From Arthrobacter terricola (GTDB lineage: Bacteria; Actinomycetota; Actinomycetes; Actinomycetales; Micrococcaceae), in NCBI RefSeq assembly GCF_004354015.1, contig NZ_SMRU01000004.1:106954-170953 (forward strand): a stretch of DNA of 64,000 nucleotides. The letters are read 5' to 3'. This document shows, in pieces, positions 26,052 through 35,167 of the stretch. Below the pieces are notes generated by a model. It searched no databases. It was not told the DNA's origin and was given only the letters and a program-made list of their open reading frames with translations. A program made the position numbers and the translations under genes. Positions within the stretch are counted from its first letter, which is position 1. Every line of letters begins with the position of its first letter.

Positions 26052-26687
26052 CTACCGCTCCGAGGGAGGCAGCAAGGCGCCCCGCTCGGCGCCCACCATG
26101 CCTTCCACCGCGCGCGCCAAGTGCGTCCCGCGATCACTGACGCCGGCCCAGCGAACGAGCGCCTGGGCGTTCAGCCCGTCAATCATCCCCAGGATCTGCC
26201 AGGCGACGGAAGGCGCCTCGGCAGTTTCGAACTCCCCCGACGCGACGCCTTCTTCGACAACCCTCTGCACCACGGCCTGCCAGGCATCCATTTGCTCGCG
26301 GACGCCGGCTGCGAGCACTTCGTTCCTGCGCCCAAGGGTCCACGCCTCAACCCAGATCGCCGTAACGTCGAGGCGGCTGCCGTCCATAAGGGTCTCCAGG
26401 AGCACCGCGAGCCGCCCGGACGCCGTAGGCAAGCGGTCAAGAAGGGCCGAGACCTCCTCGGTTTCCGCGGCCACGATGGTCGTGAACACCCCCGCCACGA
26501 GGGCGTCGGCGCTCGGCTGGTAGTGCGCGATGAGGCCGGAAGCCACCCCAACTCGTGACGCGACGTTCCGCAAAGTAATCGCAGAGAGGCCTTGGTCGAG
26601 CGCTATTTCCTTGGCTGCTTCGAGGATTTCGGCGGCGCGTTCGGCGGGCGATTTCCGCGCGGCCCTCTTCTGAATGGTGCTTGACAT
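26052..26687 (-). CDS. TetR-family transcriptional regulator
   Basis: The 211-residue protein starts at ATG 26687; a much longer open frame on this strand runs under the agmatine deiminase gene and is not real. The N-terminus is Lys/Arg rich, followed by the helix-turn-helix ITLRNVASRVGVASGLIAHY. The BetI-like layout (AAEILEAAKEIALDQGLSAIT) and a C-terminal ligand domain with IDGLNAQALVRW fit regulators of polyamine or choline metabolism. It is divergent from the agmatine deiminase/amidase operon and a perfect inverted repeat lies between them. Confidence 0.88.
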   Translation of the reverse strand: MSSTIQKRAARKSPAERAAEILEAAKEIALDQGLSAITLRNVASRVGVASGLIAHYQPSADALVAGVFTTIVAAETEEVSALLDRLPTASGRLAVLLETLMDGSRLDVTAIWVEAWTLGRRNEVLAAGVREQMDAWQAVVQRVVEEGVASGEFETAEAPSVAWQILGMIDGLNAQALVRWAGVSDRGTHLARAVEGMVGAERGALLPPSER

Positions 26688-26714
26688 CACACAACAGTCT
26701 AAAGTAACTTTTTC

Positions 26715-26738
26715 CTTATTGATCACACGATCAATAAG
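26715..26738. promoter_or_regulatory. Operator: 10-bp perfect inverted repeat with 4-nt spacer
   Basis: CTTATTGATC, spacer ACAC, then GATCAATAAG. It lies 27 nt upstream of the TetR start and 36 nt upstream of the agmatine deiminase start, in an AT-rich divergent promoter region. This is the expected position and form of a TetR-family operator. Confidence 0.78.
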
Positions 26739-26774
26739 TTTGCAACACCTCCCCTCAACACGCAGGAGTCTTCC

Positions 26775-27818
26775 ATGGCCTGGAGAATGCCAGCCGAAAC
26801 CGCACCCCACGAGCGCACCTGGATGGCGTTCCCCCGCACCGGCCTGACGCTCGGCGATGACGCCGCATCGGCCGAAGAAGCGTACGCCGCCTGGACCGCC
26901 GTCGCGCACGCGGTTGCCGAATTCGAACCCGTCACCATGGTGCTCGATCCCAGCGAACGGGACCGGGCTCGCCGGATGCTCGGAGCGGAAATCGAACAGC
27001 TCGAAGCGCCGCTCGACGAATTCTGGATGCGCGACGTCGGACCCACCTTCGTGGTGGACGACGAACGCCCCGGAGTGCTCGGCGCAGTGGACTGGATTTT
27101 CAACGGCTGGGGAGCCCCGGCCTGGTCCGAGTGGCAAAAGAGCGCCGGGATGGCCCGTTTCGTTGCCGGGCAGTCGGGCGCGGAGCTGGTCAGTTCGCTT
27201 CTCGTCAACGAAGGCGGCGCCATCCACGTCGACGGCGAAGGCACGGTGCTCGTCACCGAAACAGTCCAGCTGGACCCGCACCGCAACCCCGCCGCGGACA
27301 AAGCCCGCGTCGAGGCTGAACTGGCCCGCACGCTCGGAACAACCCACACCATTTGGGTACCGCAGGGACTCACCCGCGACTACGAAGACCTCGGCACCCG
27401 CGGACACATCGACATGGTGGCCACGCTGCCATCCCCCGGCCGTGTCCTGCTGCATTCGCAGACCAATCCCGCGCACCCGGACTTCGAAGTCAGCAACGCG
27501 TTGCACCGCTTCTTCGAAACCCAGGAGGACGCCGCAGGCAAACCGTTCGACATCGTGTCCCTGCCCGCGCCGGAGACCCTGCGCGACGAGGAAGGCTTCG
27601 TCGACTGGAGCTACGTCAACCATCTGGTGGTCAACGGCGGCGTGATCGCTTGCGGCTACGGCGAAGAGCGGGCGGACGCCCTCGCCGCGGAAATCCTCGC
27701 CGAGGCCTACCCCGGCCGGCGCGTCGTCACGATCGACGCCCGCCCGATCCTGGCGCGCGGCGGAGGCATCCACTGCATCACGCAGCAGCAGCCCAAACTC
27801 AACGGGCCGGTGGCATGA
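26775..27818 (+). CDS. aguA: Agmatine deiminase (peptidylarginine-deiminase fold)
   Basis: The 347-residue enzyme shows the full guanidine-modifying signature: FWMRDVGPTFVV near residue 85, NEGGAIHVDGEGT near 145, RGHIDMVATL (catalytic His), and the nucleophilic Cys in GGGIHCITQQQP near the C-terminus. It would convert agmatine to N-carbamoylputrescine and ammonia in the cytoplasm. Its stop overlaps the next start by 4 nt (ATGA), and the next gene encodes an amidase that could act on a following intermediate. A related deiminase acting on another guanidino compound is possible. Confidence 0.9.
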   Translation: MAWRMPAETAPHERTWMAFPRTGLTLGDDAASAEEAYAAWTAVAHAVAEFEPVTMVLDPSERDRARRMLGAEIEQLEAPLDEFWMRDVGPTFVVDDERPGVLGAVDWIFNGWGAPAWSEWQKSAGMARFVAGQSGAELVSSLLVNEGGAIHVDGEGTVLVTETVQLDPHRNPAADKARVEAELARTLGTTHTIWVPQGLTRDYEDLGTRGHIDMVATLPSPGRVLLHSQTNPAHPDFEVSNALHRFFETQEDAAGKPFDIVSLPAPETLRDEEGFVDWSYVNHLVVNGGVIACGYGEERADALAAEILAEAYPGRRVVTIDARPILARGGGIHCITQQQPKLNGPVA

Positions 27819-29539
27819 TGGCCCGTTTCGACGTCGTCGAGGCCTCCATCGCCCAACTGCGCGAAGCACTCGAAGCCGGCCACGCAAGCAGCGTGGAACT
27901 GACCCAGACGTACCTGGACAGGATCGAAGCCTACGACCGCAACGGAATCTCGCTCAACGCGATGGTGGTCATGAACCCCGACGCCCTCGCCGACGCGCAG
28001 GCCTCCGACGACCGCCGCTCGCGCGGCGCGGTCCTCGGCCCCCTGGACGGCATCCCGTACACGGCCAAGGACAGCTACCTCGCGAAAGGACTGACGGCCG
28101 CTGCCGGTTCTCCCGCCTTCGAGAACCTCGTGGCCCAACGCGACGCCTTCACCATCGAGCGGCTCCGCGCCGGCGGCGCCGTGCTCCTCGGCTTGACCAA
28201 CATGCCTCCCATGGCCAATGGCGGAATGCAGCGCGGCGTGTACGGTCGCGCCGAAAGCCCCTACAACGGCAACTTCCTCACCGCGGCCTTCGGCTCCGGT
28301 TCCTCGAACGGTTCCGGAACCGCGACGGCGGCAAGCTTCGGTGCGTTCGGCCTGGGCGAGGAGACGTGGTCAAGCGGGCGCGCGCCGGCGTCGAACAATG
28401 CCCTGTGCGCCTACACGCCGTCCCGCGGCGTCATTTCGGTCCGCGGCAACTGGCCGCTGGTTCCCACCATGGACGTCGTGGTGCCGCACACCCGGTCCAT
28501 GGCCGACCTCCTGGAATTGCTGGACGTCATTGTCGCCGACGACGCCGAGGCCCGCGGCGACTTCTGGCGGATGCAGCCCTGGGTGGAAATTCCCGCCGCG
28601 TCACGCATCCGGCCGGCTTCCTACCCGGCGCTGGCGGAAGCAGCGAACGACGGCGGCCGCCCGGCTTTGGCGGGCAAGCGCCTCGGAGTGCCGCGCATGT
28701 ACATCAACGCGGATCCTGAGGCCGGCACGAGCGAGTCGCCGGGCATCGGTGGCCCCACCGGTCAACGGATCCAGACCCGCGATTCCGTCATCGAACTGTG
28801 GGAAGCGGCCCGGCGCGACCTCGAAGCAGCCGGCGCCGAAGTGGTGCCGGTCGACTTTCCCGCCGTCTCCAACTATGAAGGCGACCGCCCCGGAGCGCCG
28901 ACCATCGCGACAAGGGGCCTGGTGAGCCCCGAATATCTGCAGCGGGAAATAATCGACCTCTCAGCCTGGTCGTGGGACGACTTCCTCGCCGCCAACGGCG
29001 ACCCCGCGCTCAACAGCCTCGCCGACGTCGACGGTTCAACGATCTTCCCGCACCCCGACGGCGCCCTCAAGGACCGCTACGACGGGTTCGACGACGACAT
29101 CGCCGACTACCCGGCGCACATCCGGGCACACAAGGTCTCCTCCGTCACCGATATCCCGCACCTCGAAGAAGGCGTGCGCGGACTCGAAGAGACCCGCCGG
29201 ATCGACCTGGAGGAATGGATGAACGGCCTCGCGCTGGACGCCGTCATCTTCCCTGCAGCCGCCGACGTCGGACCGGCCGACATGGACGTCAACGCGGCCT
29301 CAGCCGATCTCGGCTGGCGGAACGGCGTCTGGGTAGCCAACGGCAACCTCGTGCCACGGCACCTGGGAATCCCGACCGTCACGGTCCCAATGGGAACCAT
29401 GTCCGATACCGGCATGCCCGTGGGACTCACCTTCGCCGGCCGCGCCTACGACGACACCGCATTGCTCACGCTCGCCGCAGCCTTCGAAGCCACCGGTAAA
29501 CGCCGCACGGTTCCCTCGCGGACGCCGCGGCTCGACTGA
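27815..29539 (+). CDS. Amidase signature family enzyme
   Basis: The 574-residue protein starts at ATG 27815, overlapping the deiminase stop. The amidase fold is shown by GIPYTAKDSYL (catalytic Lys), and GSGSSNGSGTATAASFGAFGLGEETWSS, given here by position at about residues 160-190, which holds the two Ser of the Ser-cisSer-Lys triad. The usual DTGGS is changed to EETWSS. The C-terminal GIPTVTVPMG and PVGLTFAGRAYDD are standard. It could hydrolyse an amide or carbamoyl compound from agmatine breakdown, but this family also includes enzymes for many unrelated amides. Confidence 0.87.
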   Translation: MMARFDVVEASIAQLREALEAGHASSVELTQTYLDRIEAYDRNGISLNAMVVMNPDALADAQASDDRRSRGAVLGPLDGIPYTAKDSYLAKGLTAAAGSPAFENLVAQRDAFTIERLRAGGAVLLGLTNMPPMANGGMQRGVYGRAESPYNGNFLTAAFGSGSSNGSGTATAASFGAFGLGEETWSSGRAPASNNALCAYTPSRGVISVRGNWPLVPTMDVVVPHTRSMADLLELLDVIVADDAEARGDFWRMQPWVEIPAASRIRPASYPALAEAANDGGRPALAGKRLGVPRMYINADPEAGTSESPGIGGPTGQRIQTRDSVIELWEAARRDLEAAGAEVVPVDFPAVSNYEGDRPGAPTIATRGLVSPEYLQREIIDLSAWSWDDFLAANGDPALNSLADVDGSTIFPHPDGALKDRYDGFDDDIADYPAHIRAHKVSSVTDIPHLEEGVRGLEETRRIDLEEWMNGLALDAVIFPAAADVGPADMDVNAASADLGWRNGVWVANGNLVPRHLGIPTVTVPMGTMSDTGMPVGLTFAGRAYDDTALLTLAAAFEATGKRRTVPSRTPRLD

Positions 29540-29565
29540 GGGAGGGTAGGCGAGTAACCACGCAA

Positions 29566-29937
29566 TCAGGTCGACTCGTCGTCGAAAGGCGCCTTTTGCC
29601 CTTCCGCCAAGCGCACCACCGGGCGGGCAGGAGGCGCCGACGGCGGCGTCACCGGGACAGCCGCTGCAGCACTCGGAACGGGCTCGTCCTCCAGGAGGGC
29701 TTCCCGGATGATCCGCCGGGGGTCGTATTGCCGCGGATCCATTTTGCGCCAGTCGATTTCCTCGAACTCCGGCCCGAGTTCCTGCCTGATCTTCTCCTGC
29801 GCTCCGGACGCCATGCGCCGCAGTTCGCGGATCAGCCGTGCGAGTTTCCGCGCATACTCGGGCAATTTCGTGGGTCCGAGGACAAAGACAGCGATGATCA
29901 GGAGAAGGGCAAGCTTCTCGATCGAAATGTCGATCAT
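29566..29937 (-). CDS. tatB: Twin-arginine translocase subunit TatB-like protein
   Basis: The 123-residue protein has one N-terminal membrane helix (LALLLIIAVFVLGPTKLPEY), a hinge with Gly-Pro, a basic amphipathic helix (ARKLARLIRELRRMASGAQEK) and a Pro/Ala-rich acidic tail. This is the TatA/TatB design, with the longer tail favouring TatB. It would help TatC recognise folded twin-arginine substrates. It stands alone here, 30 nt from the convergent amidase gene. TatA rather than TatB remains possible. Confidence 0.82.
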   Translation of the reverse strand: MIDISIEKLALLLIIAVFVLGPTKLPEYARKLARLIRELRRMASGAQEKIRQELGPEFEEIDWRKMDPRQYDPRRIIREALLEDEPVPSAAAAVPVTPPSAPPARPVVRLAEGQKAPFDDEST

Positions 29938-30022
29938 GGCTCCATTCTAGATCTGCAAACTTGCGCGGAAATCCGGGGTGCAAGGATGAACAACAGGACT
30001 ACGATGATGGCGCTGCCTCAAG

Positions 30023-30613
30023 CTAGGACACTGCGTACAGCGCGACCGCCAACCCCGCCGCCATGAAAGCCTCGCGTAAGCCTTTGAGGCGCGGAACCGC
30101 GTGGGACTTGCTCTCCTCCGGCATGGCGAATGTACCCAAGAGCCACCCGATCGCAGCAAAGACCATGAGCAGCGCTCCAATGGAGTCCGCAACGATGACC
30201 GCGAGCTGGTGTGCCGGATGGTTGGTTACCGAAGCTGCGCTCCGTGCTGCCGAAACCAACACCCACGCAGAGAGTGCCGCCGTCAACGCGCCGTAGAACG
30301 CTGAGCCTCGCCCCGGGGCGCCCGGTTGTGCGTTTTCCCGTCCGGTTCCCGGCAGGAATATCCTCACGGCGAAGGACACGAACACAAGTCCAATCACTAT
30401 TCCGAGTGGAACCGCCGCAAACGGAGCCCAGCCCAGGCCGACAATCACCATGATCGCTGCGAGGACGAAAGCGGCAATCGCCTCCATCCGCGCGGCCAGG
30501 CTCTTGGCCCGGAACCCCGCCCCGAAATCCAGCACCGCCGCGGCTCCGAAAAACAGCACCAACGCGGCCACAATCCACCAACTGCGGAACATTTCCTGCC
30601 AAACCTCCTGCAA
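30023..30613 (-). CDS. Hypothetical integral membrane protein
   Basis: The 196-residue protein has about six hydrophobic segments, starting with WWIVAALVLFFGAAAVLDFG and ending with a basic loop and a final helix. The Gly/Ala-rich helices resemble the DUF5134-like six-helix proteins of actinobacteria, but there is no decisive motif and this is not a firm match. It is divergent from the transport operon that begins 128 nt away. Confidence 0.6.
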   Translation of the reverse strand: MQEVWQEMFRSWWIVAALVLFFGAAAVLDFGAGFRAKSLAARMEAIAAFVLAAIMVIVGLGWAPFAAVPLGIVIGLVFVSFAVRIFLPGTGRENAQPGAPGRGSAFYGALTAALSAWVLVSAARSAASVTNHPAHQLAVIVADSIGALLMVFAAIGWLLGTFAMPEESKSHAVPRLKGLREAFMAAGLAVALYAVS

Positions 30614-30683
30614 ACTTTGCTTTGGATCCCATCCGCCTTCATATCACTTGAGGATGGGAGAATCCTGCCAGGATTCGCTTTAA

Positions 30684-30701
30684 TGAGAATGATTATTGAT
30701 A
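30684..30701. promoter_or_regulatory. Candidate Fur/Zur-type metalloregulator site before the transport operon
   Basis: TGAGAATGATTATTGATA is an AT-rich island in GC-rich DNA. It contains the imperfect palindrome AATGATTATT and the GAxAATGATTAT pattern found in Fur and Zur boxes. It is about 40 nt upstream of the preferred start of the first ATPase gene. The regulator itself is not in the window. Confidence 0.5.
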
Positions 30702-30740
30702 GCATGTATGAATTCCTCGCTCCCCGTCGAAAGTTCCCGC

Positions 30741-31505
30741 ATGCACCACGCCCTCCTGGTTCACGAATTGAGCGTCTCCCTTCGCGGACGCGCCTTGGTG
30801 GACAAAGTCAGTTTCACCATCGCGCCCGGCGAAAGCCTGGCCCTCCTTGGCGCCTCCGGATCGGGAAAATCCTTGACCGCCGCCGCGCTGGCAGGCCACC
30901 TTCCCGCCGGCATGCACGCCACGGGCCGGTTGGAGATCGACGGCAATGAGACGGACCTCGGCGAGCGCCGGATCACCGGCACCGGGATCGCGGCAATCCA
31001 CCAGGATCCGCTTAAGGCACTGAACCCCTTGGTCCGACTGGGAAAACAGCTTGGCATCCCGCTGCGCAGCGCAGGATTGACGCCCCGCGAGGCGCGCAGC
31101 GAAGCCGCCAGGCTCCTCCTCTCGGTGGGGTTCCAGGACGGCGGACGAATCCTTTCCAGCTTCAGCGGCGAACTGTCCGGCGGCCAGTTGCAGAGGGTCT
31201 GCATCGCATTGGCCCTCGCTTGCCGCAGCCGGGTCCTGGTGGCCGACGAACCCACCACGGCGCTCGACGTCCTGAGTCAATCCGCCGTCCTTGATGCGCT
31301 GGCCGGCTTCACCGGATCCTCCGCAACAGGATCTTCCAGCGCAATGCTGTTTATCACACACGACCTCGCCGTTGCCTCCGCCCTGTGTACGCGCGCCCTT
31401 GTCATGAAGTCCGGACGGATCGTGGATGAAGGGTCCGTGGAGTCGCTGATGAGGCACCCTCGCCACGATTACACGAAGCGGCTTGTGGAGGCGGCCCAGG
31501 CATGA
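30741..31505 (+). CDS. ABC transporter ATP-binding protein (DppD/NikD/CntD-like)
   Basis: The protein has 254 residues from ATG 30741; in-frame starts at 30708 (ATG) and 30696 (TTG) would overlap the metalloregulator-like site. Walker A is GASGSGKS, the signature is LSGGQLQRV, Walker B is VLVADEPTTALD and the switch His is in FITHDLAV. The Gln-loop region IAAIHQDPLKALNPL is typical of the dipeptide/nickel/oligopeptide family. It is the first gene of a five-gene operon; its stop overlaps the next start (ATGA). Confidence 0.88.
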   Translation: MHHALLVHELSVSLRGRALVDKVSFTIAPGESLALLGASGSGKSLTAAALAGHLPAGMHATGRLEIDGNETDLGERRITGTGIAAIHQDPLKALNPLVRLGKQLGIPLRSAGLTPREARSEAARLLLSVGFQDGGRILSSFSGELSGGQLQRVCIALALACRSRVLVADEPTTALDVLSQSAVLDALAGFTGSSATGSSSAMLFITHDLAVASALCTRALVMKSGRIVDEGSVESLMRHPRHDYTKRLVEAAQA

Positions 31506-32302
31506 CCACCATACTGAGCGCCCACAATCTGGACGTCGCCTATTCCACCCCTGCCTTCCTTAGGAAACGAGTGGTCCGGACTGCGTTGTCGGGGGTTGGC
31601 CTCACGGTTGCCTCCGGGGACAGCATCGGACTGGTCGGGGGCTCCGGCGCCGGAAAATCAACCCTCCTGCGCATTTTGCTTGCCTTGCAGAAGCCCGACG
31701 CCGGATCCGTGACTTTCAACGGCAGGCCGGTGGAGCCCGGTCCGGCGTCGTCCCTTCGGTGGTATCGGCGGGCAGTCCAGTACATTCCGCAGAATCCCGC
31801 AGCGAGCCTTGCCCCGGGCATGGGCGTGGAACGCCTCCTCCGTGAACCGCTGGAGCAACTGCGGATCGACGGCGACCATCGCAGCCTGATCCTGGACGCC
31901 TTGGAGCGGGTCGAGCTGGACAAGCGGCTGCTGATGCGCCGGCCCCACGAACTTTCCGGCGGCCAAAACCAACGCGTCGCGATTGCCCGGGCCCTCGTCC
32001 CCTCACCGGAAATCCTGCTCGCGGACGAACCGGTGAGCGGGCTCGACCTCCCGCTCAGGAACACGGTGTTGGACGTCATGGAGCAACTTGTCCACCGGGA
32101 CGGGCTTGGACTCGTTTTCGTCTCACATGACCTGACGGCCGTGGCGCGGCTCTGTTCGCGGACCATCGTCCTGTCGCACGGACGCATCGTGGAGGAAGGA
32201 CCCACGGCAGCGGTGTATGCAGCACCGAGCACTCCCGAAACCTGCGAGCTCGTAGCGGCCATCCCCCGGCTCCCGGCATTCGAAGGGGTACCGAATGAAT
32301 GA
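31502..32302 (+). CDS. ABC transporter ATP-binding protein (DppF/NikE/CntF-like)
   Basis: The 266-residue second ATPase has Walker A GGSGAGKS, YIPQNPAASLAPGM at the Q-loop, signature LSGGQNQRVAIARAL, Walker B ILLADEPVSGLD and VFVSHDLTAV. It would form a heterodimer with the first ATPase under the fused permease. The following MFS gene starts 9 nt downstream, and GAGGGAG in this spacing region serves it. Confidence 0.88.
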   Translation: MTTILSAHNLDVAYSTPAFLRKRVVRTALSGVGLTVASGDSIGLVGGSGAGKSTLLRILLALQKPDAGSVTFNGRPVEPGPASSLRWYRRAVQYIPQNPAASLAPGMGVERLLREPLEQLRIDGDHRSLILDALERVELDKRLLMRRPHELSGGQNQRVAIARALVPSPEILLADEPVSGLDLPLRNTVLDVMEQLVHRDGLGLVFVSHDLTAVARLCSRTIVLSHGRIVEEGPTAAVYAAPSTPETCELVAAIPRLPAFEGVPNE

Positions 32303-32311
32303 GGGAGCACA

Positions 32312-33583
32312 GTGAAGATATCGGACGCGTCCAAGCAACGAACGGATCCGTCGGCCCGGCTGCTGCTCGCCAGCCAGTTGATCTTCAATCTCGGGTTCTA
32401 TTCGGTTGTTCCGTTCCTTGCGGCCACGATGCGCGGCGATTTCGGCCTGGGCGCGATGGCTGTCGGCGTCGTCCTGGGAGCACGAACCTTTGCGCAACAA
32501 GGGCTCTTCCTGTTGGGTGGCGCGGCCGCGGACCGATGGGGAACACGGCCCGTGATGATTGCCGGCTGCCTGGCCAGGAGCAGCGGCTACCTGTTGTTGC
32601 TGTTGGCCTCCGATTTCCCCTTGTTCCTCTGGGGGGCCGTGATGACCGGCACCGGCGGCGCCCTCTTTTCCCCCGCCCTCGAAAGCCTCGTGGGCGCGGC
32701 GGACGAACGGCGCCGCACCATCCAGCCGGGCAAATCCACGCTGTTCGCCCTCTTGGTCGTGTGGGGCGAGATCGGGGCGGTGGCTGGTCCGCTGATCGGC
32801 TCGGTACTTTTCAACACCGGTTTCGACGTCGCGCTACTCGCTGGAGCAGTGACCTTCGCCGTGATGGCCGTGGTCTTCCGGGCCTTCCTTCCCGGGCCCC
32901 CGCCACGCGCCCCTGAAGGGAACCGGCGGCGCCCGGGTCCAGTACCGCCGTCGGGAATCCTGGCTTGCCTCAAAGAGCGGCGGTTCCTCGCGTTCGCCGG
33001 CTTTTATGGGGTCAACCTGTTCGCCTACAACCAGTTGTACTTCGGACTGCCGATCGAGCTGGAGCGAAGCGACGCGGGCCAGGGCACCCTGCCGGCGCTG
33101 TTCGCCTACGCCTCGGTCCTGACCATCGCCCTTCAATGGCCCATCGCCAAGACCATGAAACGGACCGGTCCGCGAGTGGCGCTCGCGCTCGGGTTTTCCC
33201 TTGAAGCCCTGGGATTCGCCGCCATGGCAGCCGTCCCTCCTCCGATGGCATTCCCGGCCCTTCCGGCACTGATCCTGGTGACCGGACTTGCCCTCGGACA
33301 CATGTGCGTAGCCCCCGTCGCTATGAGCCTGGTGCCCGCCTTCGCTTCAGGCCGCGCCACGGGAGCCTTCTACGGCCTGCTCTCAAGCTGCGGCGGCGCG
33401 ATGGTCCTCCTCGGCAATGTCTTCCTCGCTCCGCTCTACGAGCAGGCAAGCACCCCGGCACTGGGCGCGGCCTCGCCCTGGCTCATATCCGCGGCACTGG
33501 CCCTCGCCTCAGCGGCAATCATCCACCGCTTCCCACCAGCCCAGGCCCACGCCAGGGCAACCCAAAAGCTCCAAACCGCTTAA
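32312..33583 (+). CDS. Major facilitator superfamily transporter (probable exporter)
   Basis: The 423-residue protein starts at GTG 32312 after GAGGGAG. About 12 hydrophobic segments and the loop GGAAADRWGTRPVMIAGC (motif A form DRWGTRP) place it in the MFS, drug:proton antiporter-like branch. An exporter between ATPase genes and binding-protein gene recalls the cnt operons, where CntE exports a metallophore that the ABC system re-imports. No metallophore synthesis genes are visible here, so this role is an inference. Confidence 0.82.
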   Translation: MKISDASKQRTDPSARLLLASQLIFNLGFYSVVPFLAATMRGDFGLGAMAVGVVLGARTFAQQGLFLLGGAAADRWGTRPVMIAGCLARSSGYLLLLLASDFPLFLWGAVMTGTGGALFSPALESLVGAADERRRTIQPGKSTLFALLVVWGEIGAVAGPLIGSVLFNTGFDVALLAGAVTFAVMAVVFRAFLPGPPPRAPEGNRRRPGPVPPSGILACLKERRFLAFAGFYGVNLFAYNQLYFGLPIELERSDAGQGTLPALFAYASVLTIALQWPIAKTMKRTGPRVALALGFSLEALGFAAMAAVPPPMAFPALPALILVTGLALGHMCVAPVAMSLVPAFASGRATGAFYGLLSSCGGAMVLLGNVFLAPLYEQASTPALGAASPWLISAALALASAAIIHRFPPAQAHARATQKLQTA

Positions 33584-33628
33584 AACCAAGCATCAAAACA
33601 ACCCACCACGAAAGAAAGGCGCCACCCC

Positions 33629-35167
33629 ATGGCACATCCACGCCGACATCCAATTCAGCGTCCACTCGCCACGATACTCATCACCTCAGCAATGGCGGCC
33701 GGGCTCAGCGGCTGCTTCGCCCCTGGAAATGCCGCGTCGTCCGGCAACCCCGAGTCCCGGATCAAAGTGGCCATGTTGCAGCCACCCCGTTCGGGGCTCA
33801 CTCCCCTGAGCGACGACGCATTCAAGCTCTCCCGCTGGAAAACCGCCGAAACCCTCGTGGTCCTCGATGCAATCGGCGACGCCCAACCGGCCCTGGCCAC
33901 TGCCTGGCAACAACTCGACGGCAAGAACTGGCGCTTCGAAATCCGCCCCGGCGTTACGTTCCATGACGGAACTCCCCTGACCGCGGAACAGGTGGCAGCG
34001 TCCTTGACGGCAGCCGCAAAAGCGAGCCCCAAACCGCGCATCCTCGACGGCGTGCAACTGAGCGTCCGCGCGGAAGGCGGGAACGCCGTCGTCGTCACAA
34101 CCCAGACGGACGATCCCCTGGTTCCACAAAGGCTCTCAAGCCCCCAGCTTTCCATCCTTGCCGCGTCCGCCTACAAGGACGGAGGCGTGGTCAACCCCCT
34201 CCGGGCCGGCACCGGACCCTACGTCCTCACGGCAGCGAACGGCACAAGTTCCGCCACCCTTGACCGCTTCGACAACTATTGGGGCGGGAAAGCGGCGAGC
34301 AGCGGCGTCGACGTCCAATACGTCCCAGACGGCACGGCGCGCGCCGCCGCGCTGCGGACGGAAACCGCGGACGTCGTCGAGGCGATTCCCGTCGGGCAGG
34401 TATCCCGGATCAAGCCCGAACTGGTCCACGAGGTTCCCATGCCCCGCACCAATACCCTGTACCTGAACACCAAGACCGGCCCTTTCGCGGATCCGGCAGT
34501 CAGGGCTGCCGCGCGCGCTTCGATCGAGCGTTCGGCCATCGTTGAACGGGTCTACGAAGGGCGTGCCGACGTCGCCCAAGGCCTGCTCGGCCCCGCACTC
34601 CCTTGGGCGGCAGCAGAACGGGACACCGACTCCTACCAGGAAGTGCTGAAGACCCGGCCCGAAGCAACAAAACCAAACGGCCAGCGCATCAAGCTCGGAA
34701 CGTTCACGGACCGGGCCGAACTGCCCGAAGTCGCCGTGCAGCTCGAGCAACAACTCGAAGCAGCGGGCTTCGTGGTGGAACAGGAAGTCCGCGAATACCA
34801 GCACATCGAATCCGACGCACTCGCCGGCAAGTTCGACGCCTTCATCCTGTCCCGGGCAACCGTGCTCGACTCCGGCGATCCGGTGGCCTACATGTTCAGC
34901 GATTTCTCCTGCAAGGGCTCGTTCAACATCTCCCAGTTCTGCGATGCCGAAGTGGATGCCGCATTGGCCAAAGCGGCGGCCGTCCCGGCAGGACCCGGCC
35001 GACGCTCGGCAATCGCCGCCGCGGAAGCATTGATCCTTTCGAAGGACGCCGCCGTGCCGCTCCTGCATGAACGCGTCATCCAAGGTGAATCAGCCCGGAT
35101 CCGCAATGTGGAACGCGATCCCCGCGAACGGGCCTTGATCACGGGACAGACCGGATTCGCGGACTGA
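33629..35167 (+). CDS. Extracellular solute-binding lipoprotein, family 5 (DppA/NikA/CntA-like)
   Basis: The 512-residue protein has a basic start, a hydrophobic stretch and a lipobox LSGC with the modified Cys at about residue 29, so it is anchored outside the membrane. The family 5 pattern is clear: AQPALATAWQQLDGKNWRFEIRPGVTFHDG and the downstream GTGPYVLT and DNYWGG. It binds peptides, nickel or metal chelates for the fused permease. The stop overlaps the permease start by 1 nt. Confidence 0.88.
   Translation: MAHPRRHPIQRPLATILITSAMAAGLSGCFAPGNAASSGNPESRIKVAMLQPPRSGLTPLSDDAFKLSRWKTAETLVVLDAIGDAQPALATAWQQLDGKNWRFEIRPGVTFHDGTPLTAEQVAASLTAAAKASPKPRILDGVQLSVRAEGGNAVVVTTQTDDPLVPQRLSSPQLSILAASAYKDGGVVNPLRAGTGPYVLTAANGTSSATLDRFDNYWGGKAASSGVDVQYVPDGTARAAALRTETADVVEAIPVGQVSRIKPELVHEVPMPRTNTLYLNTKTGPFADPAVRAAARASIERSAIVERVYEGRADVAQGLLGPALPWAAAERDTDSYQEVLKTRPEATKPNGQRIKLGTFTDRAELPEVAVQLEQQLEAAGFVVEQEVREYQHIESDALAGKFDAFILSRATVLDSGDPVAYMFSDFSCKGSFNISQFCDAEVDAALAKAAAVPAGPGRRSAIAAAEALILSKDAAVPLLHERVIQGESARIRNVERDPRERALITGQTGFAD

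Noticed and set aside
26688..27887. Long minus-strand frame upstream of the TetR gene, under the agmatine deiminase gene
   Set aside because: The opposite strand holds a complete deiminase with all catalytic motifs. The minus frame lacks any recognisable domain and the TetR protein starts cleanly at 26687.
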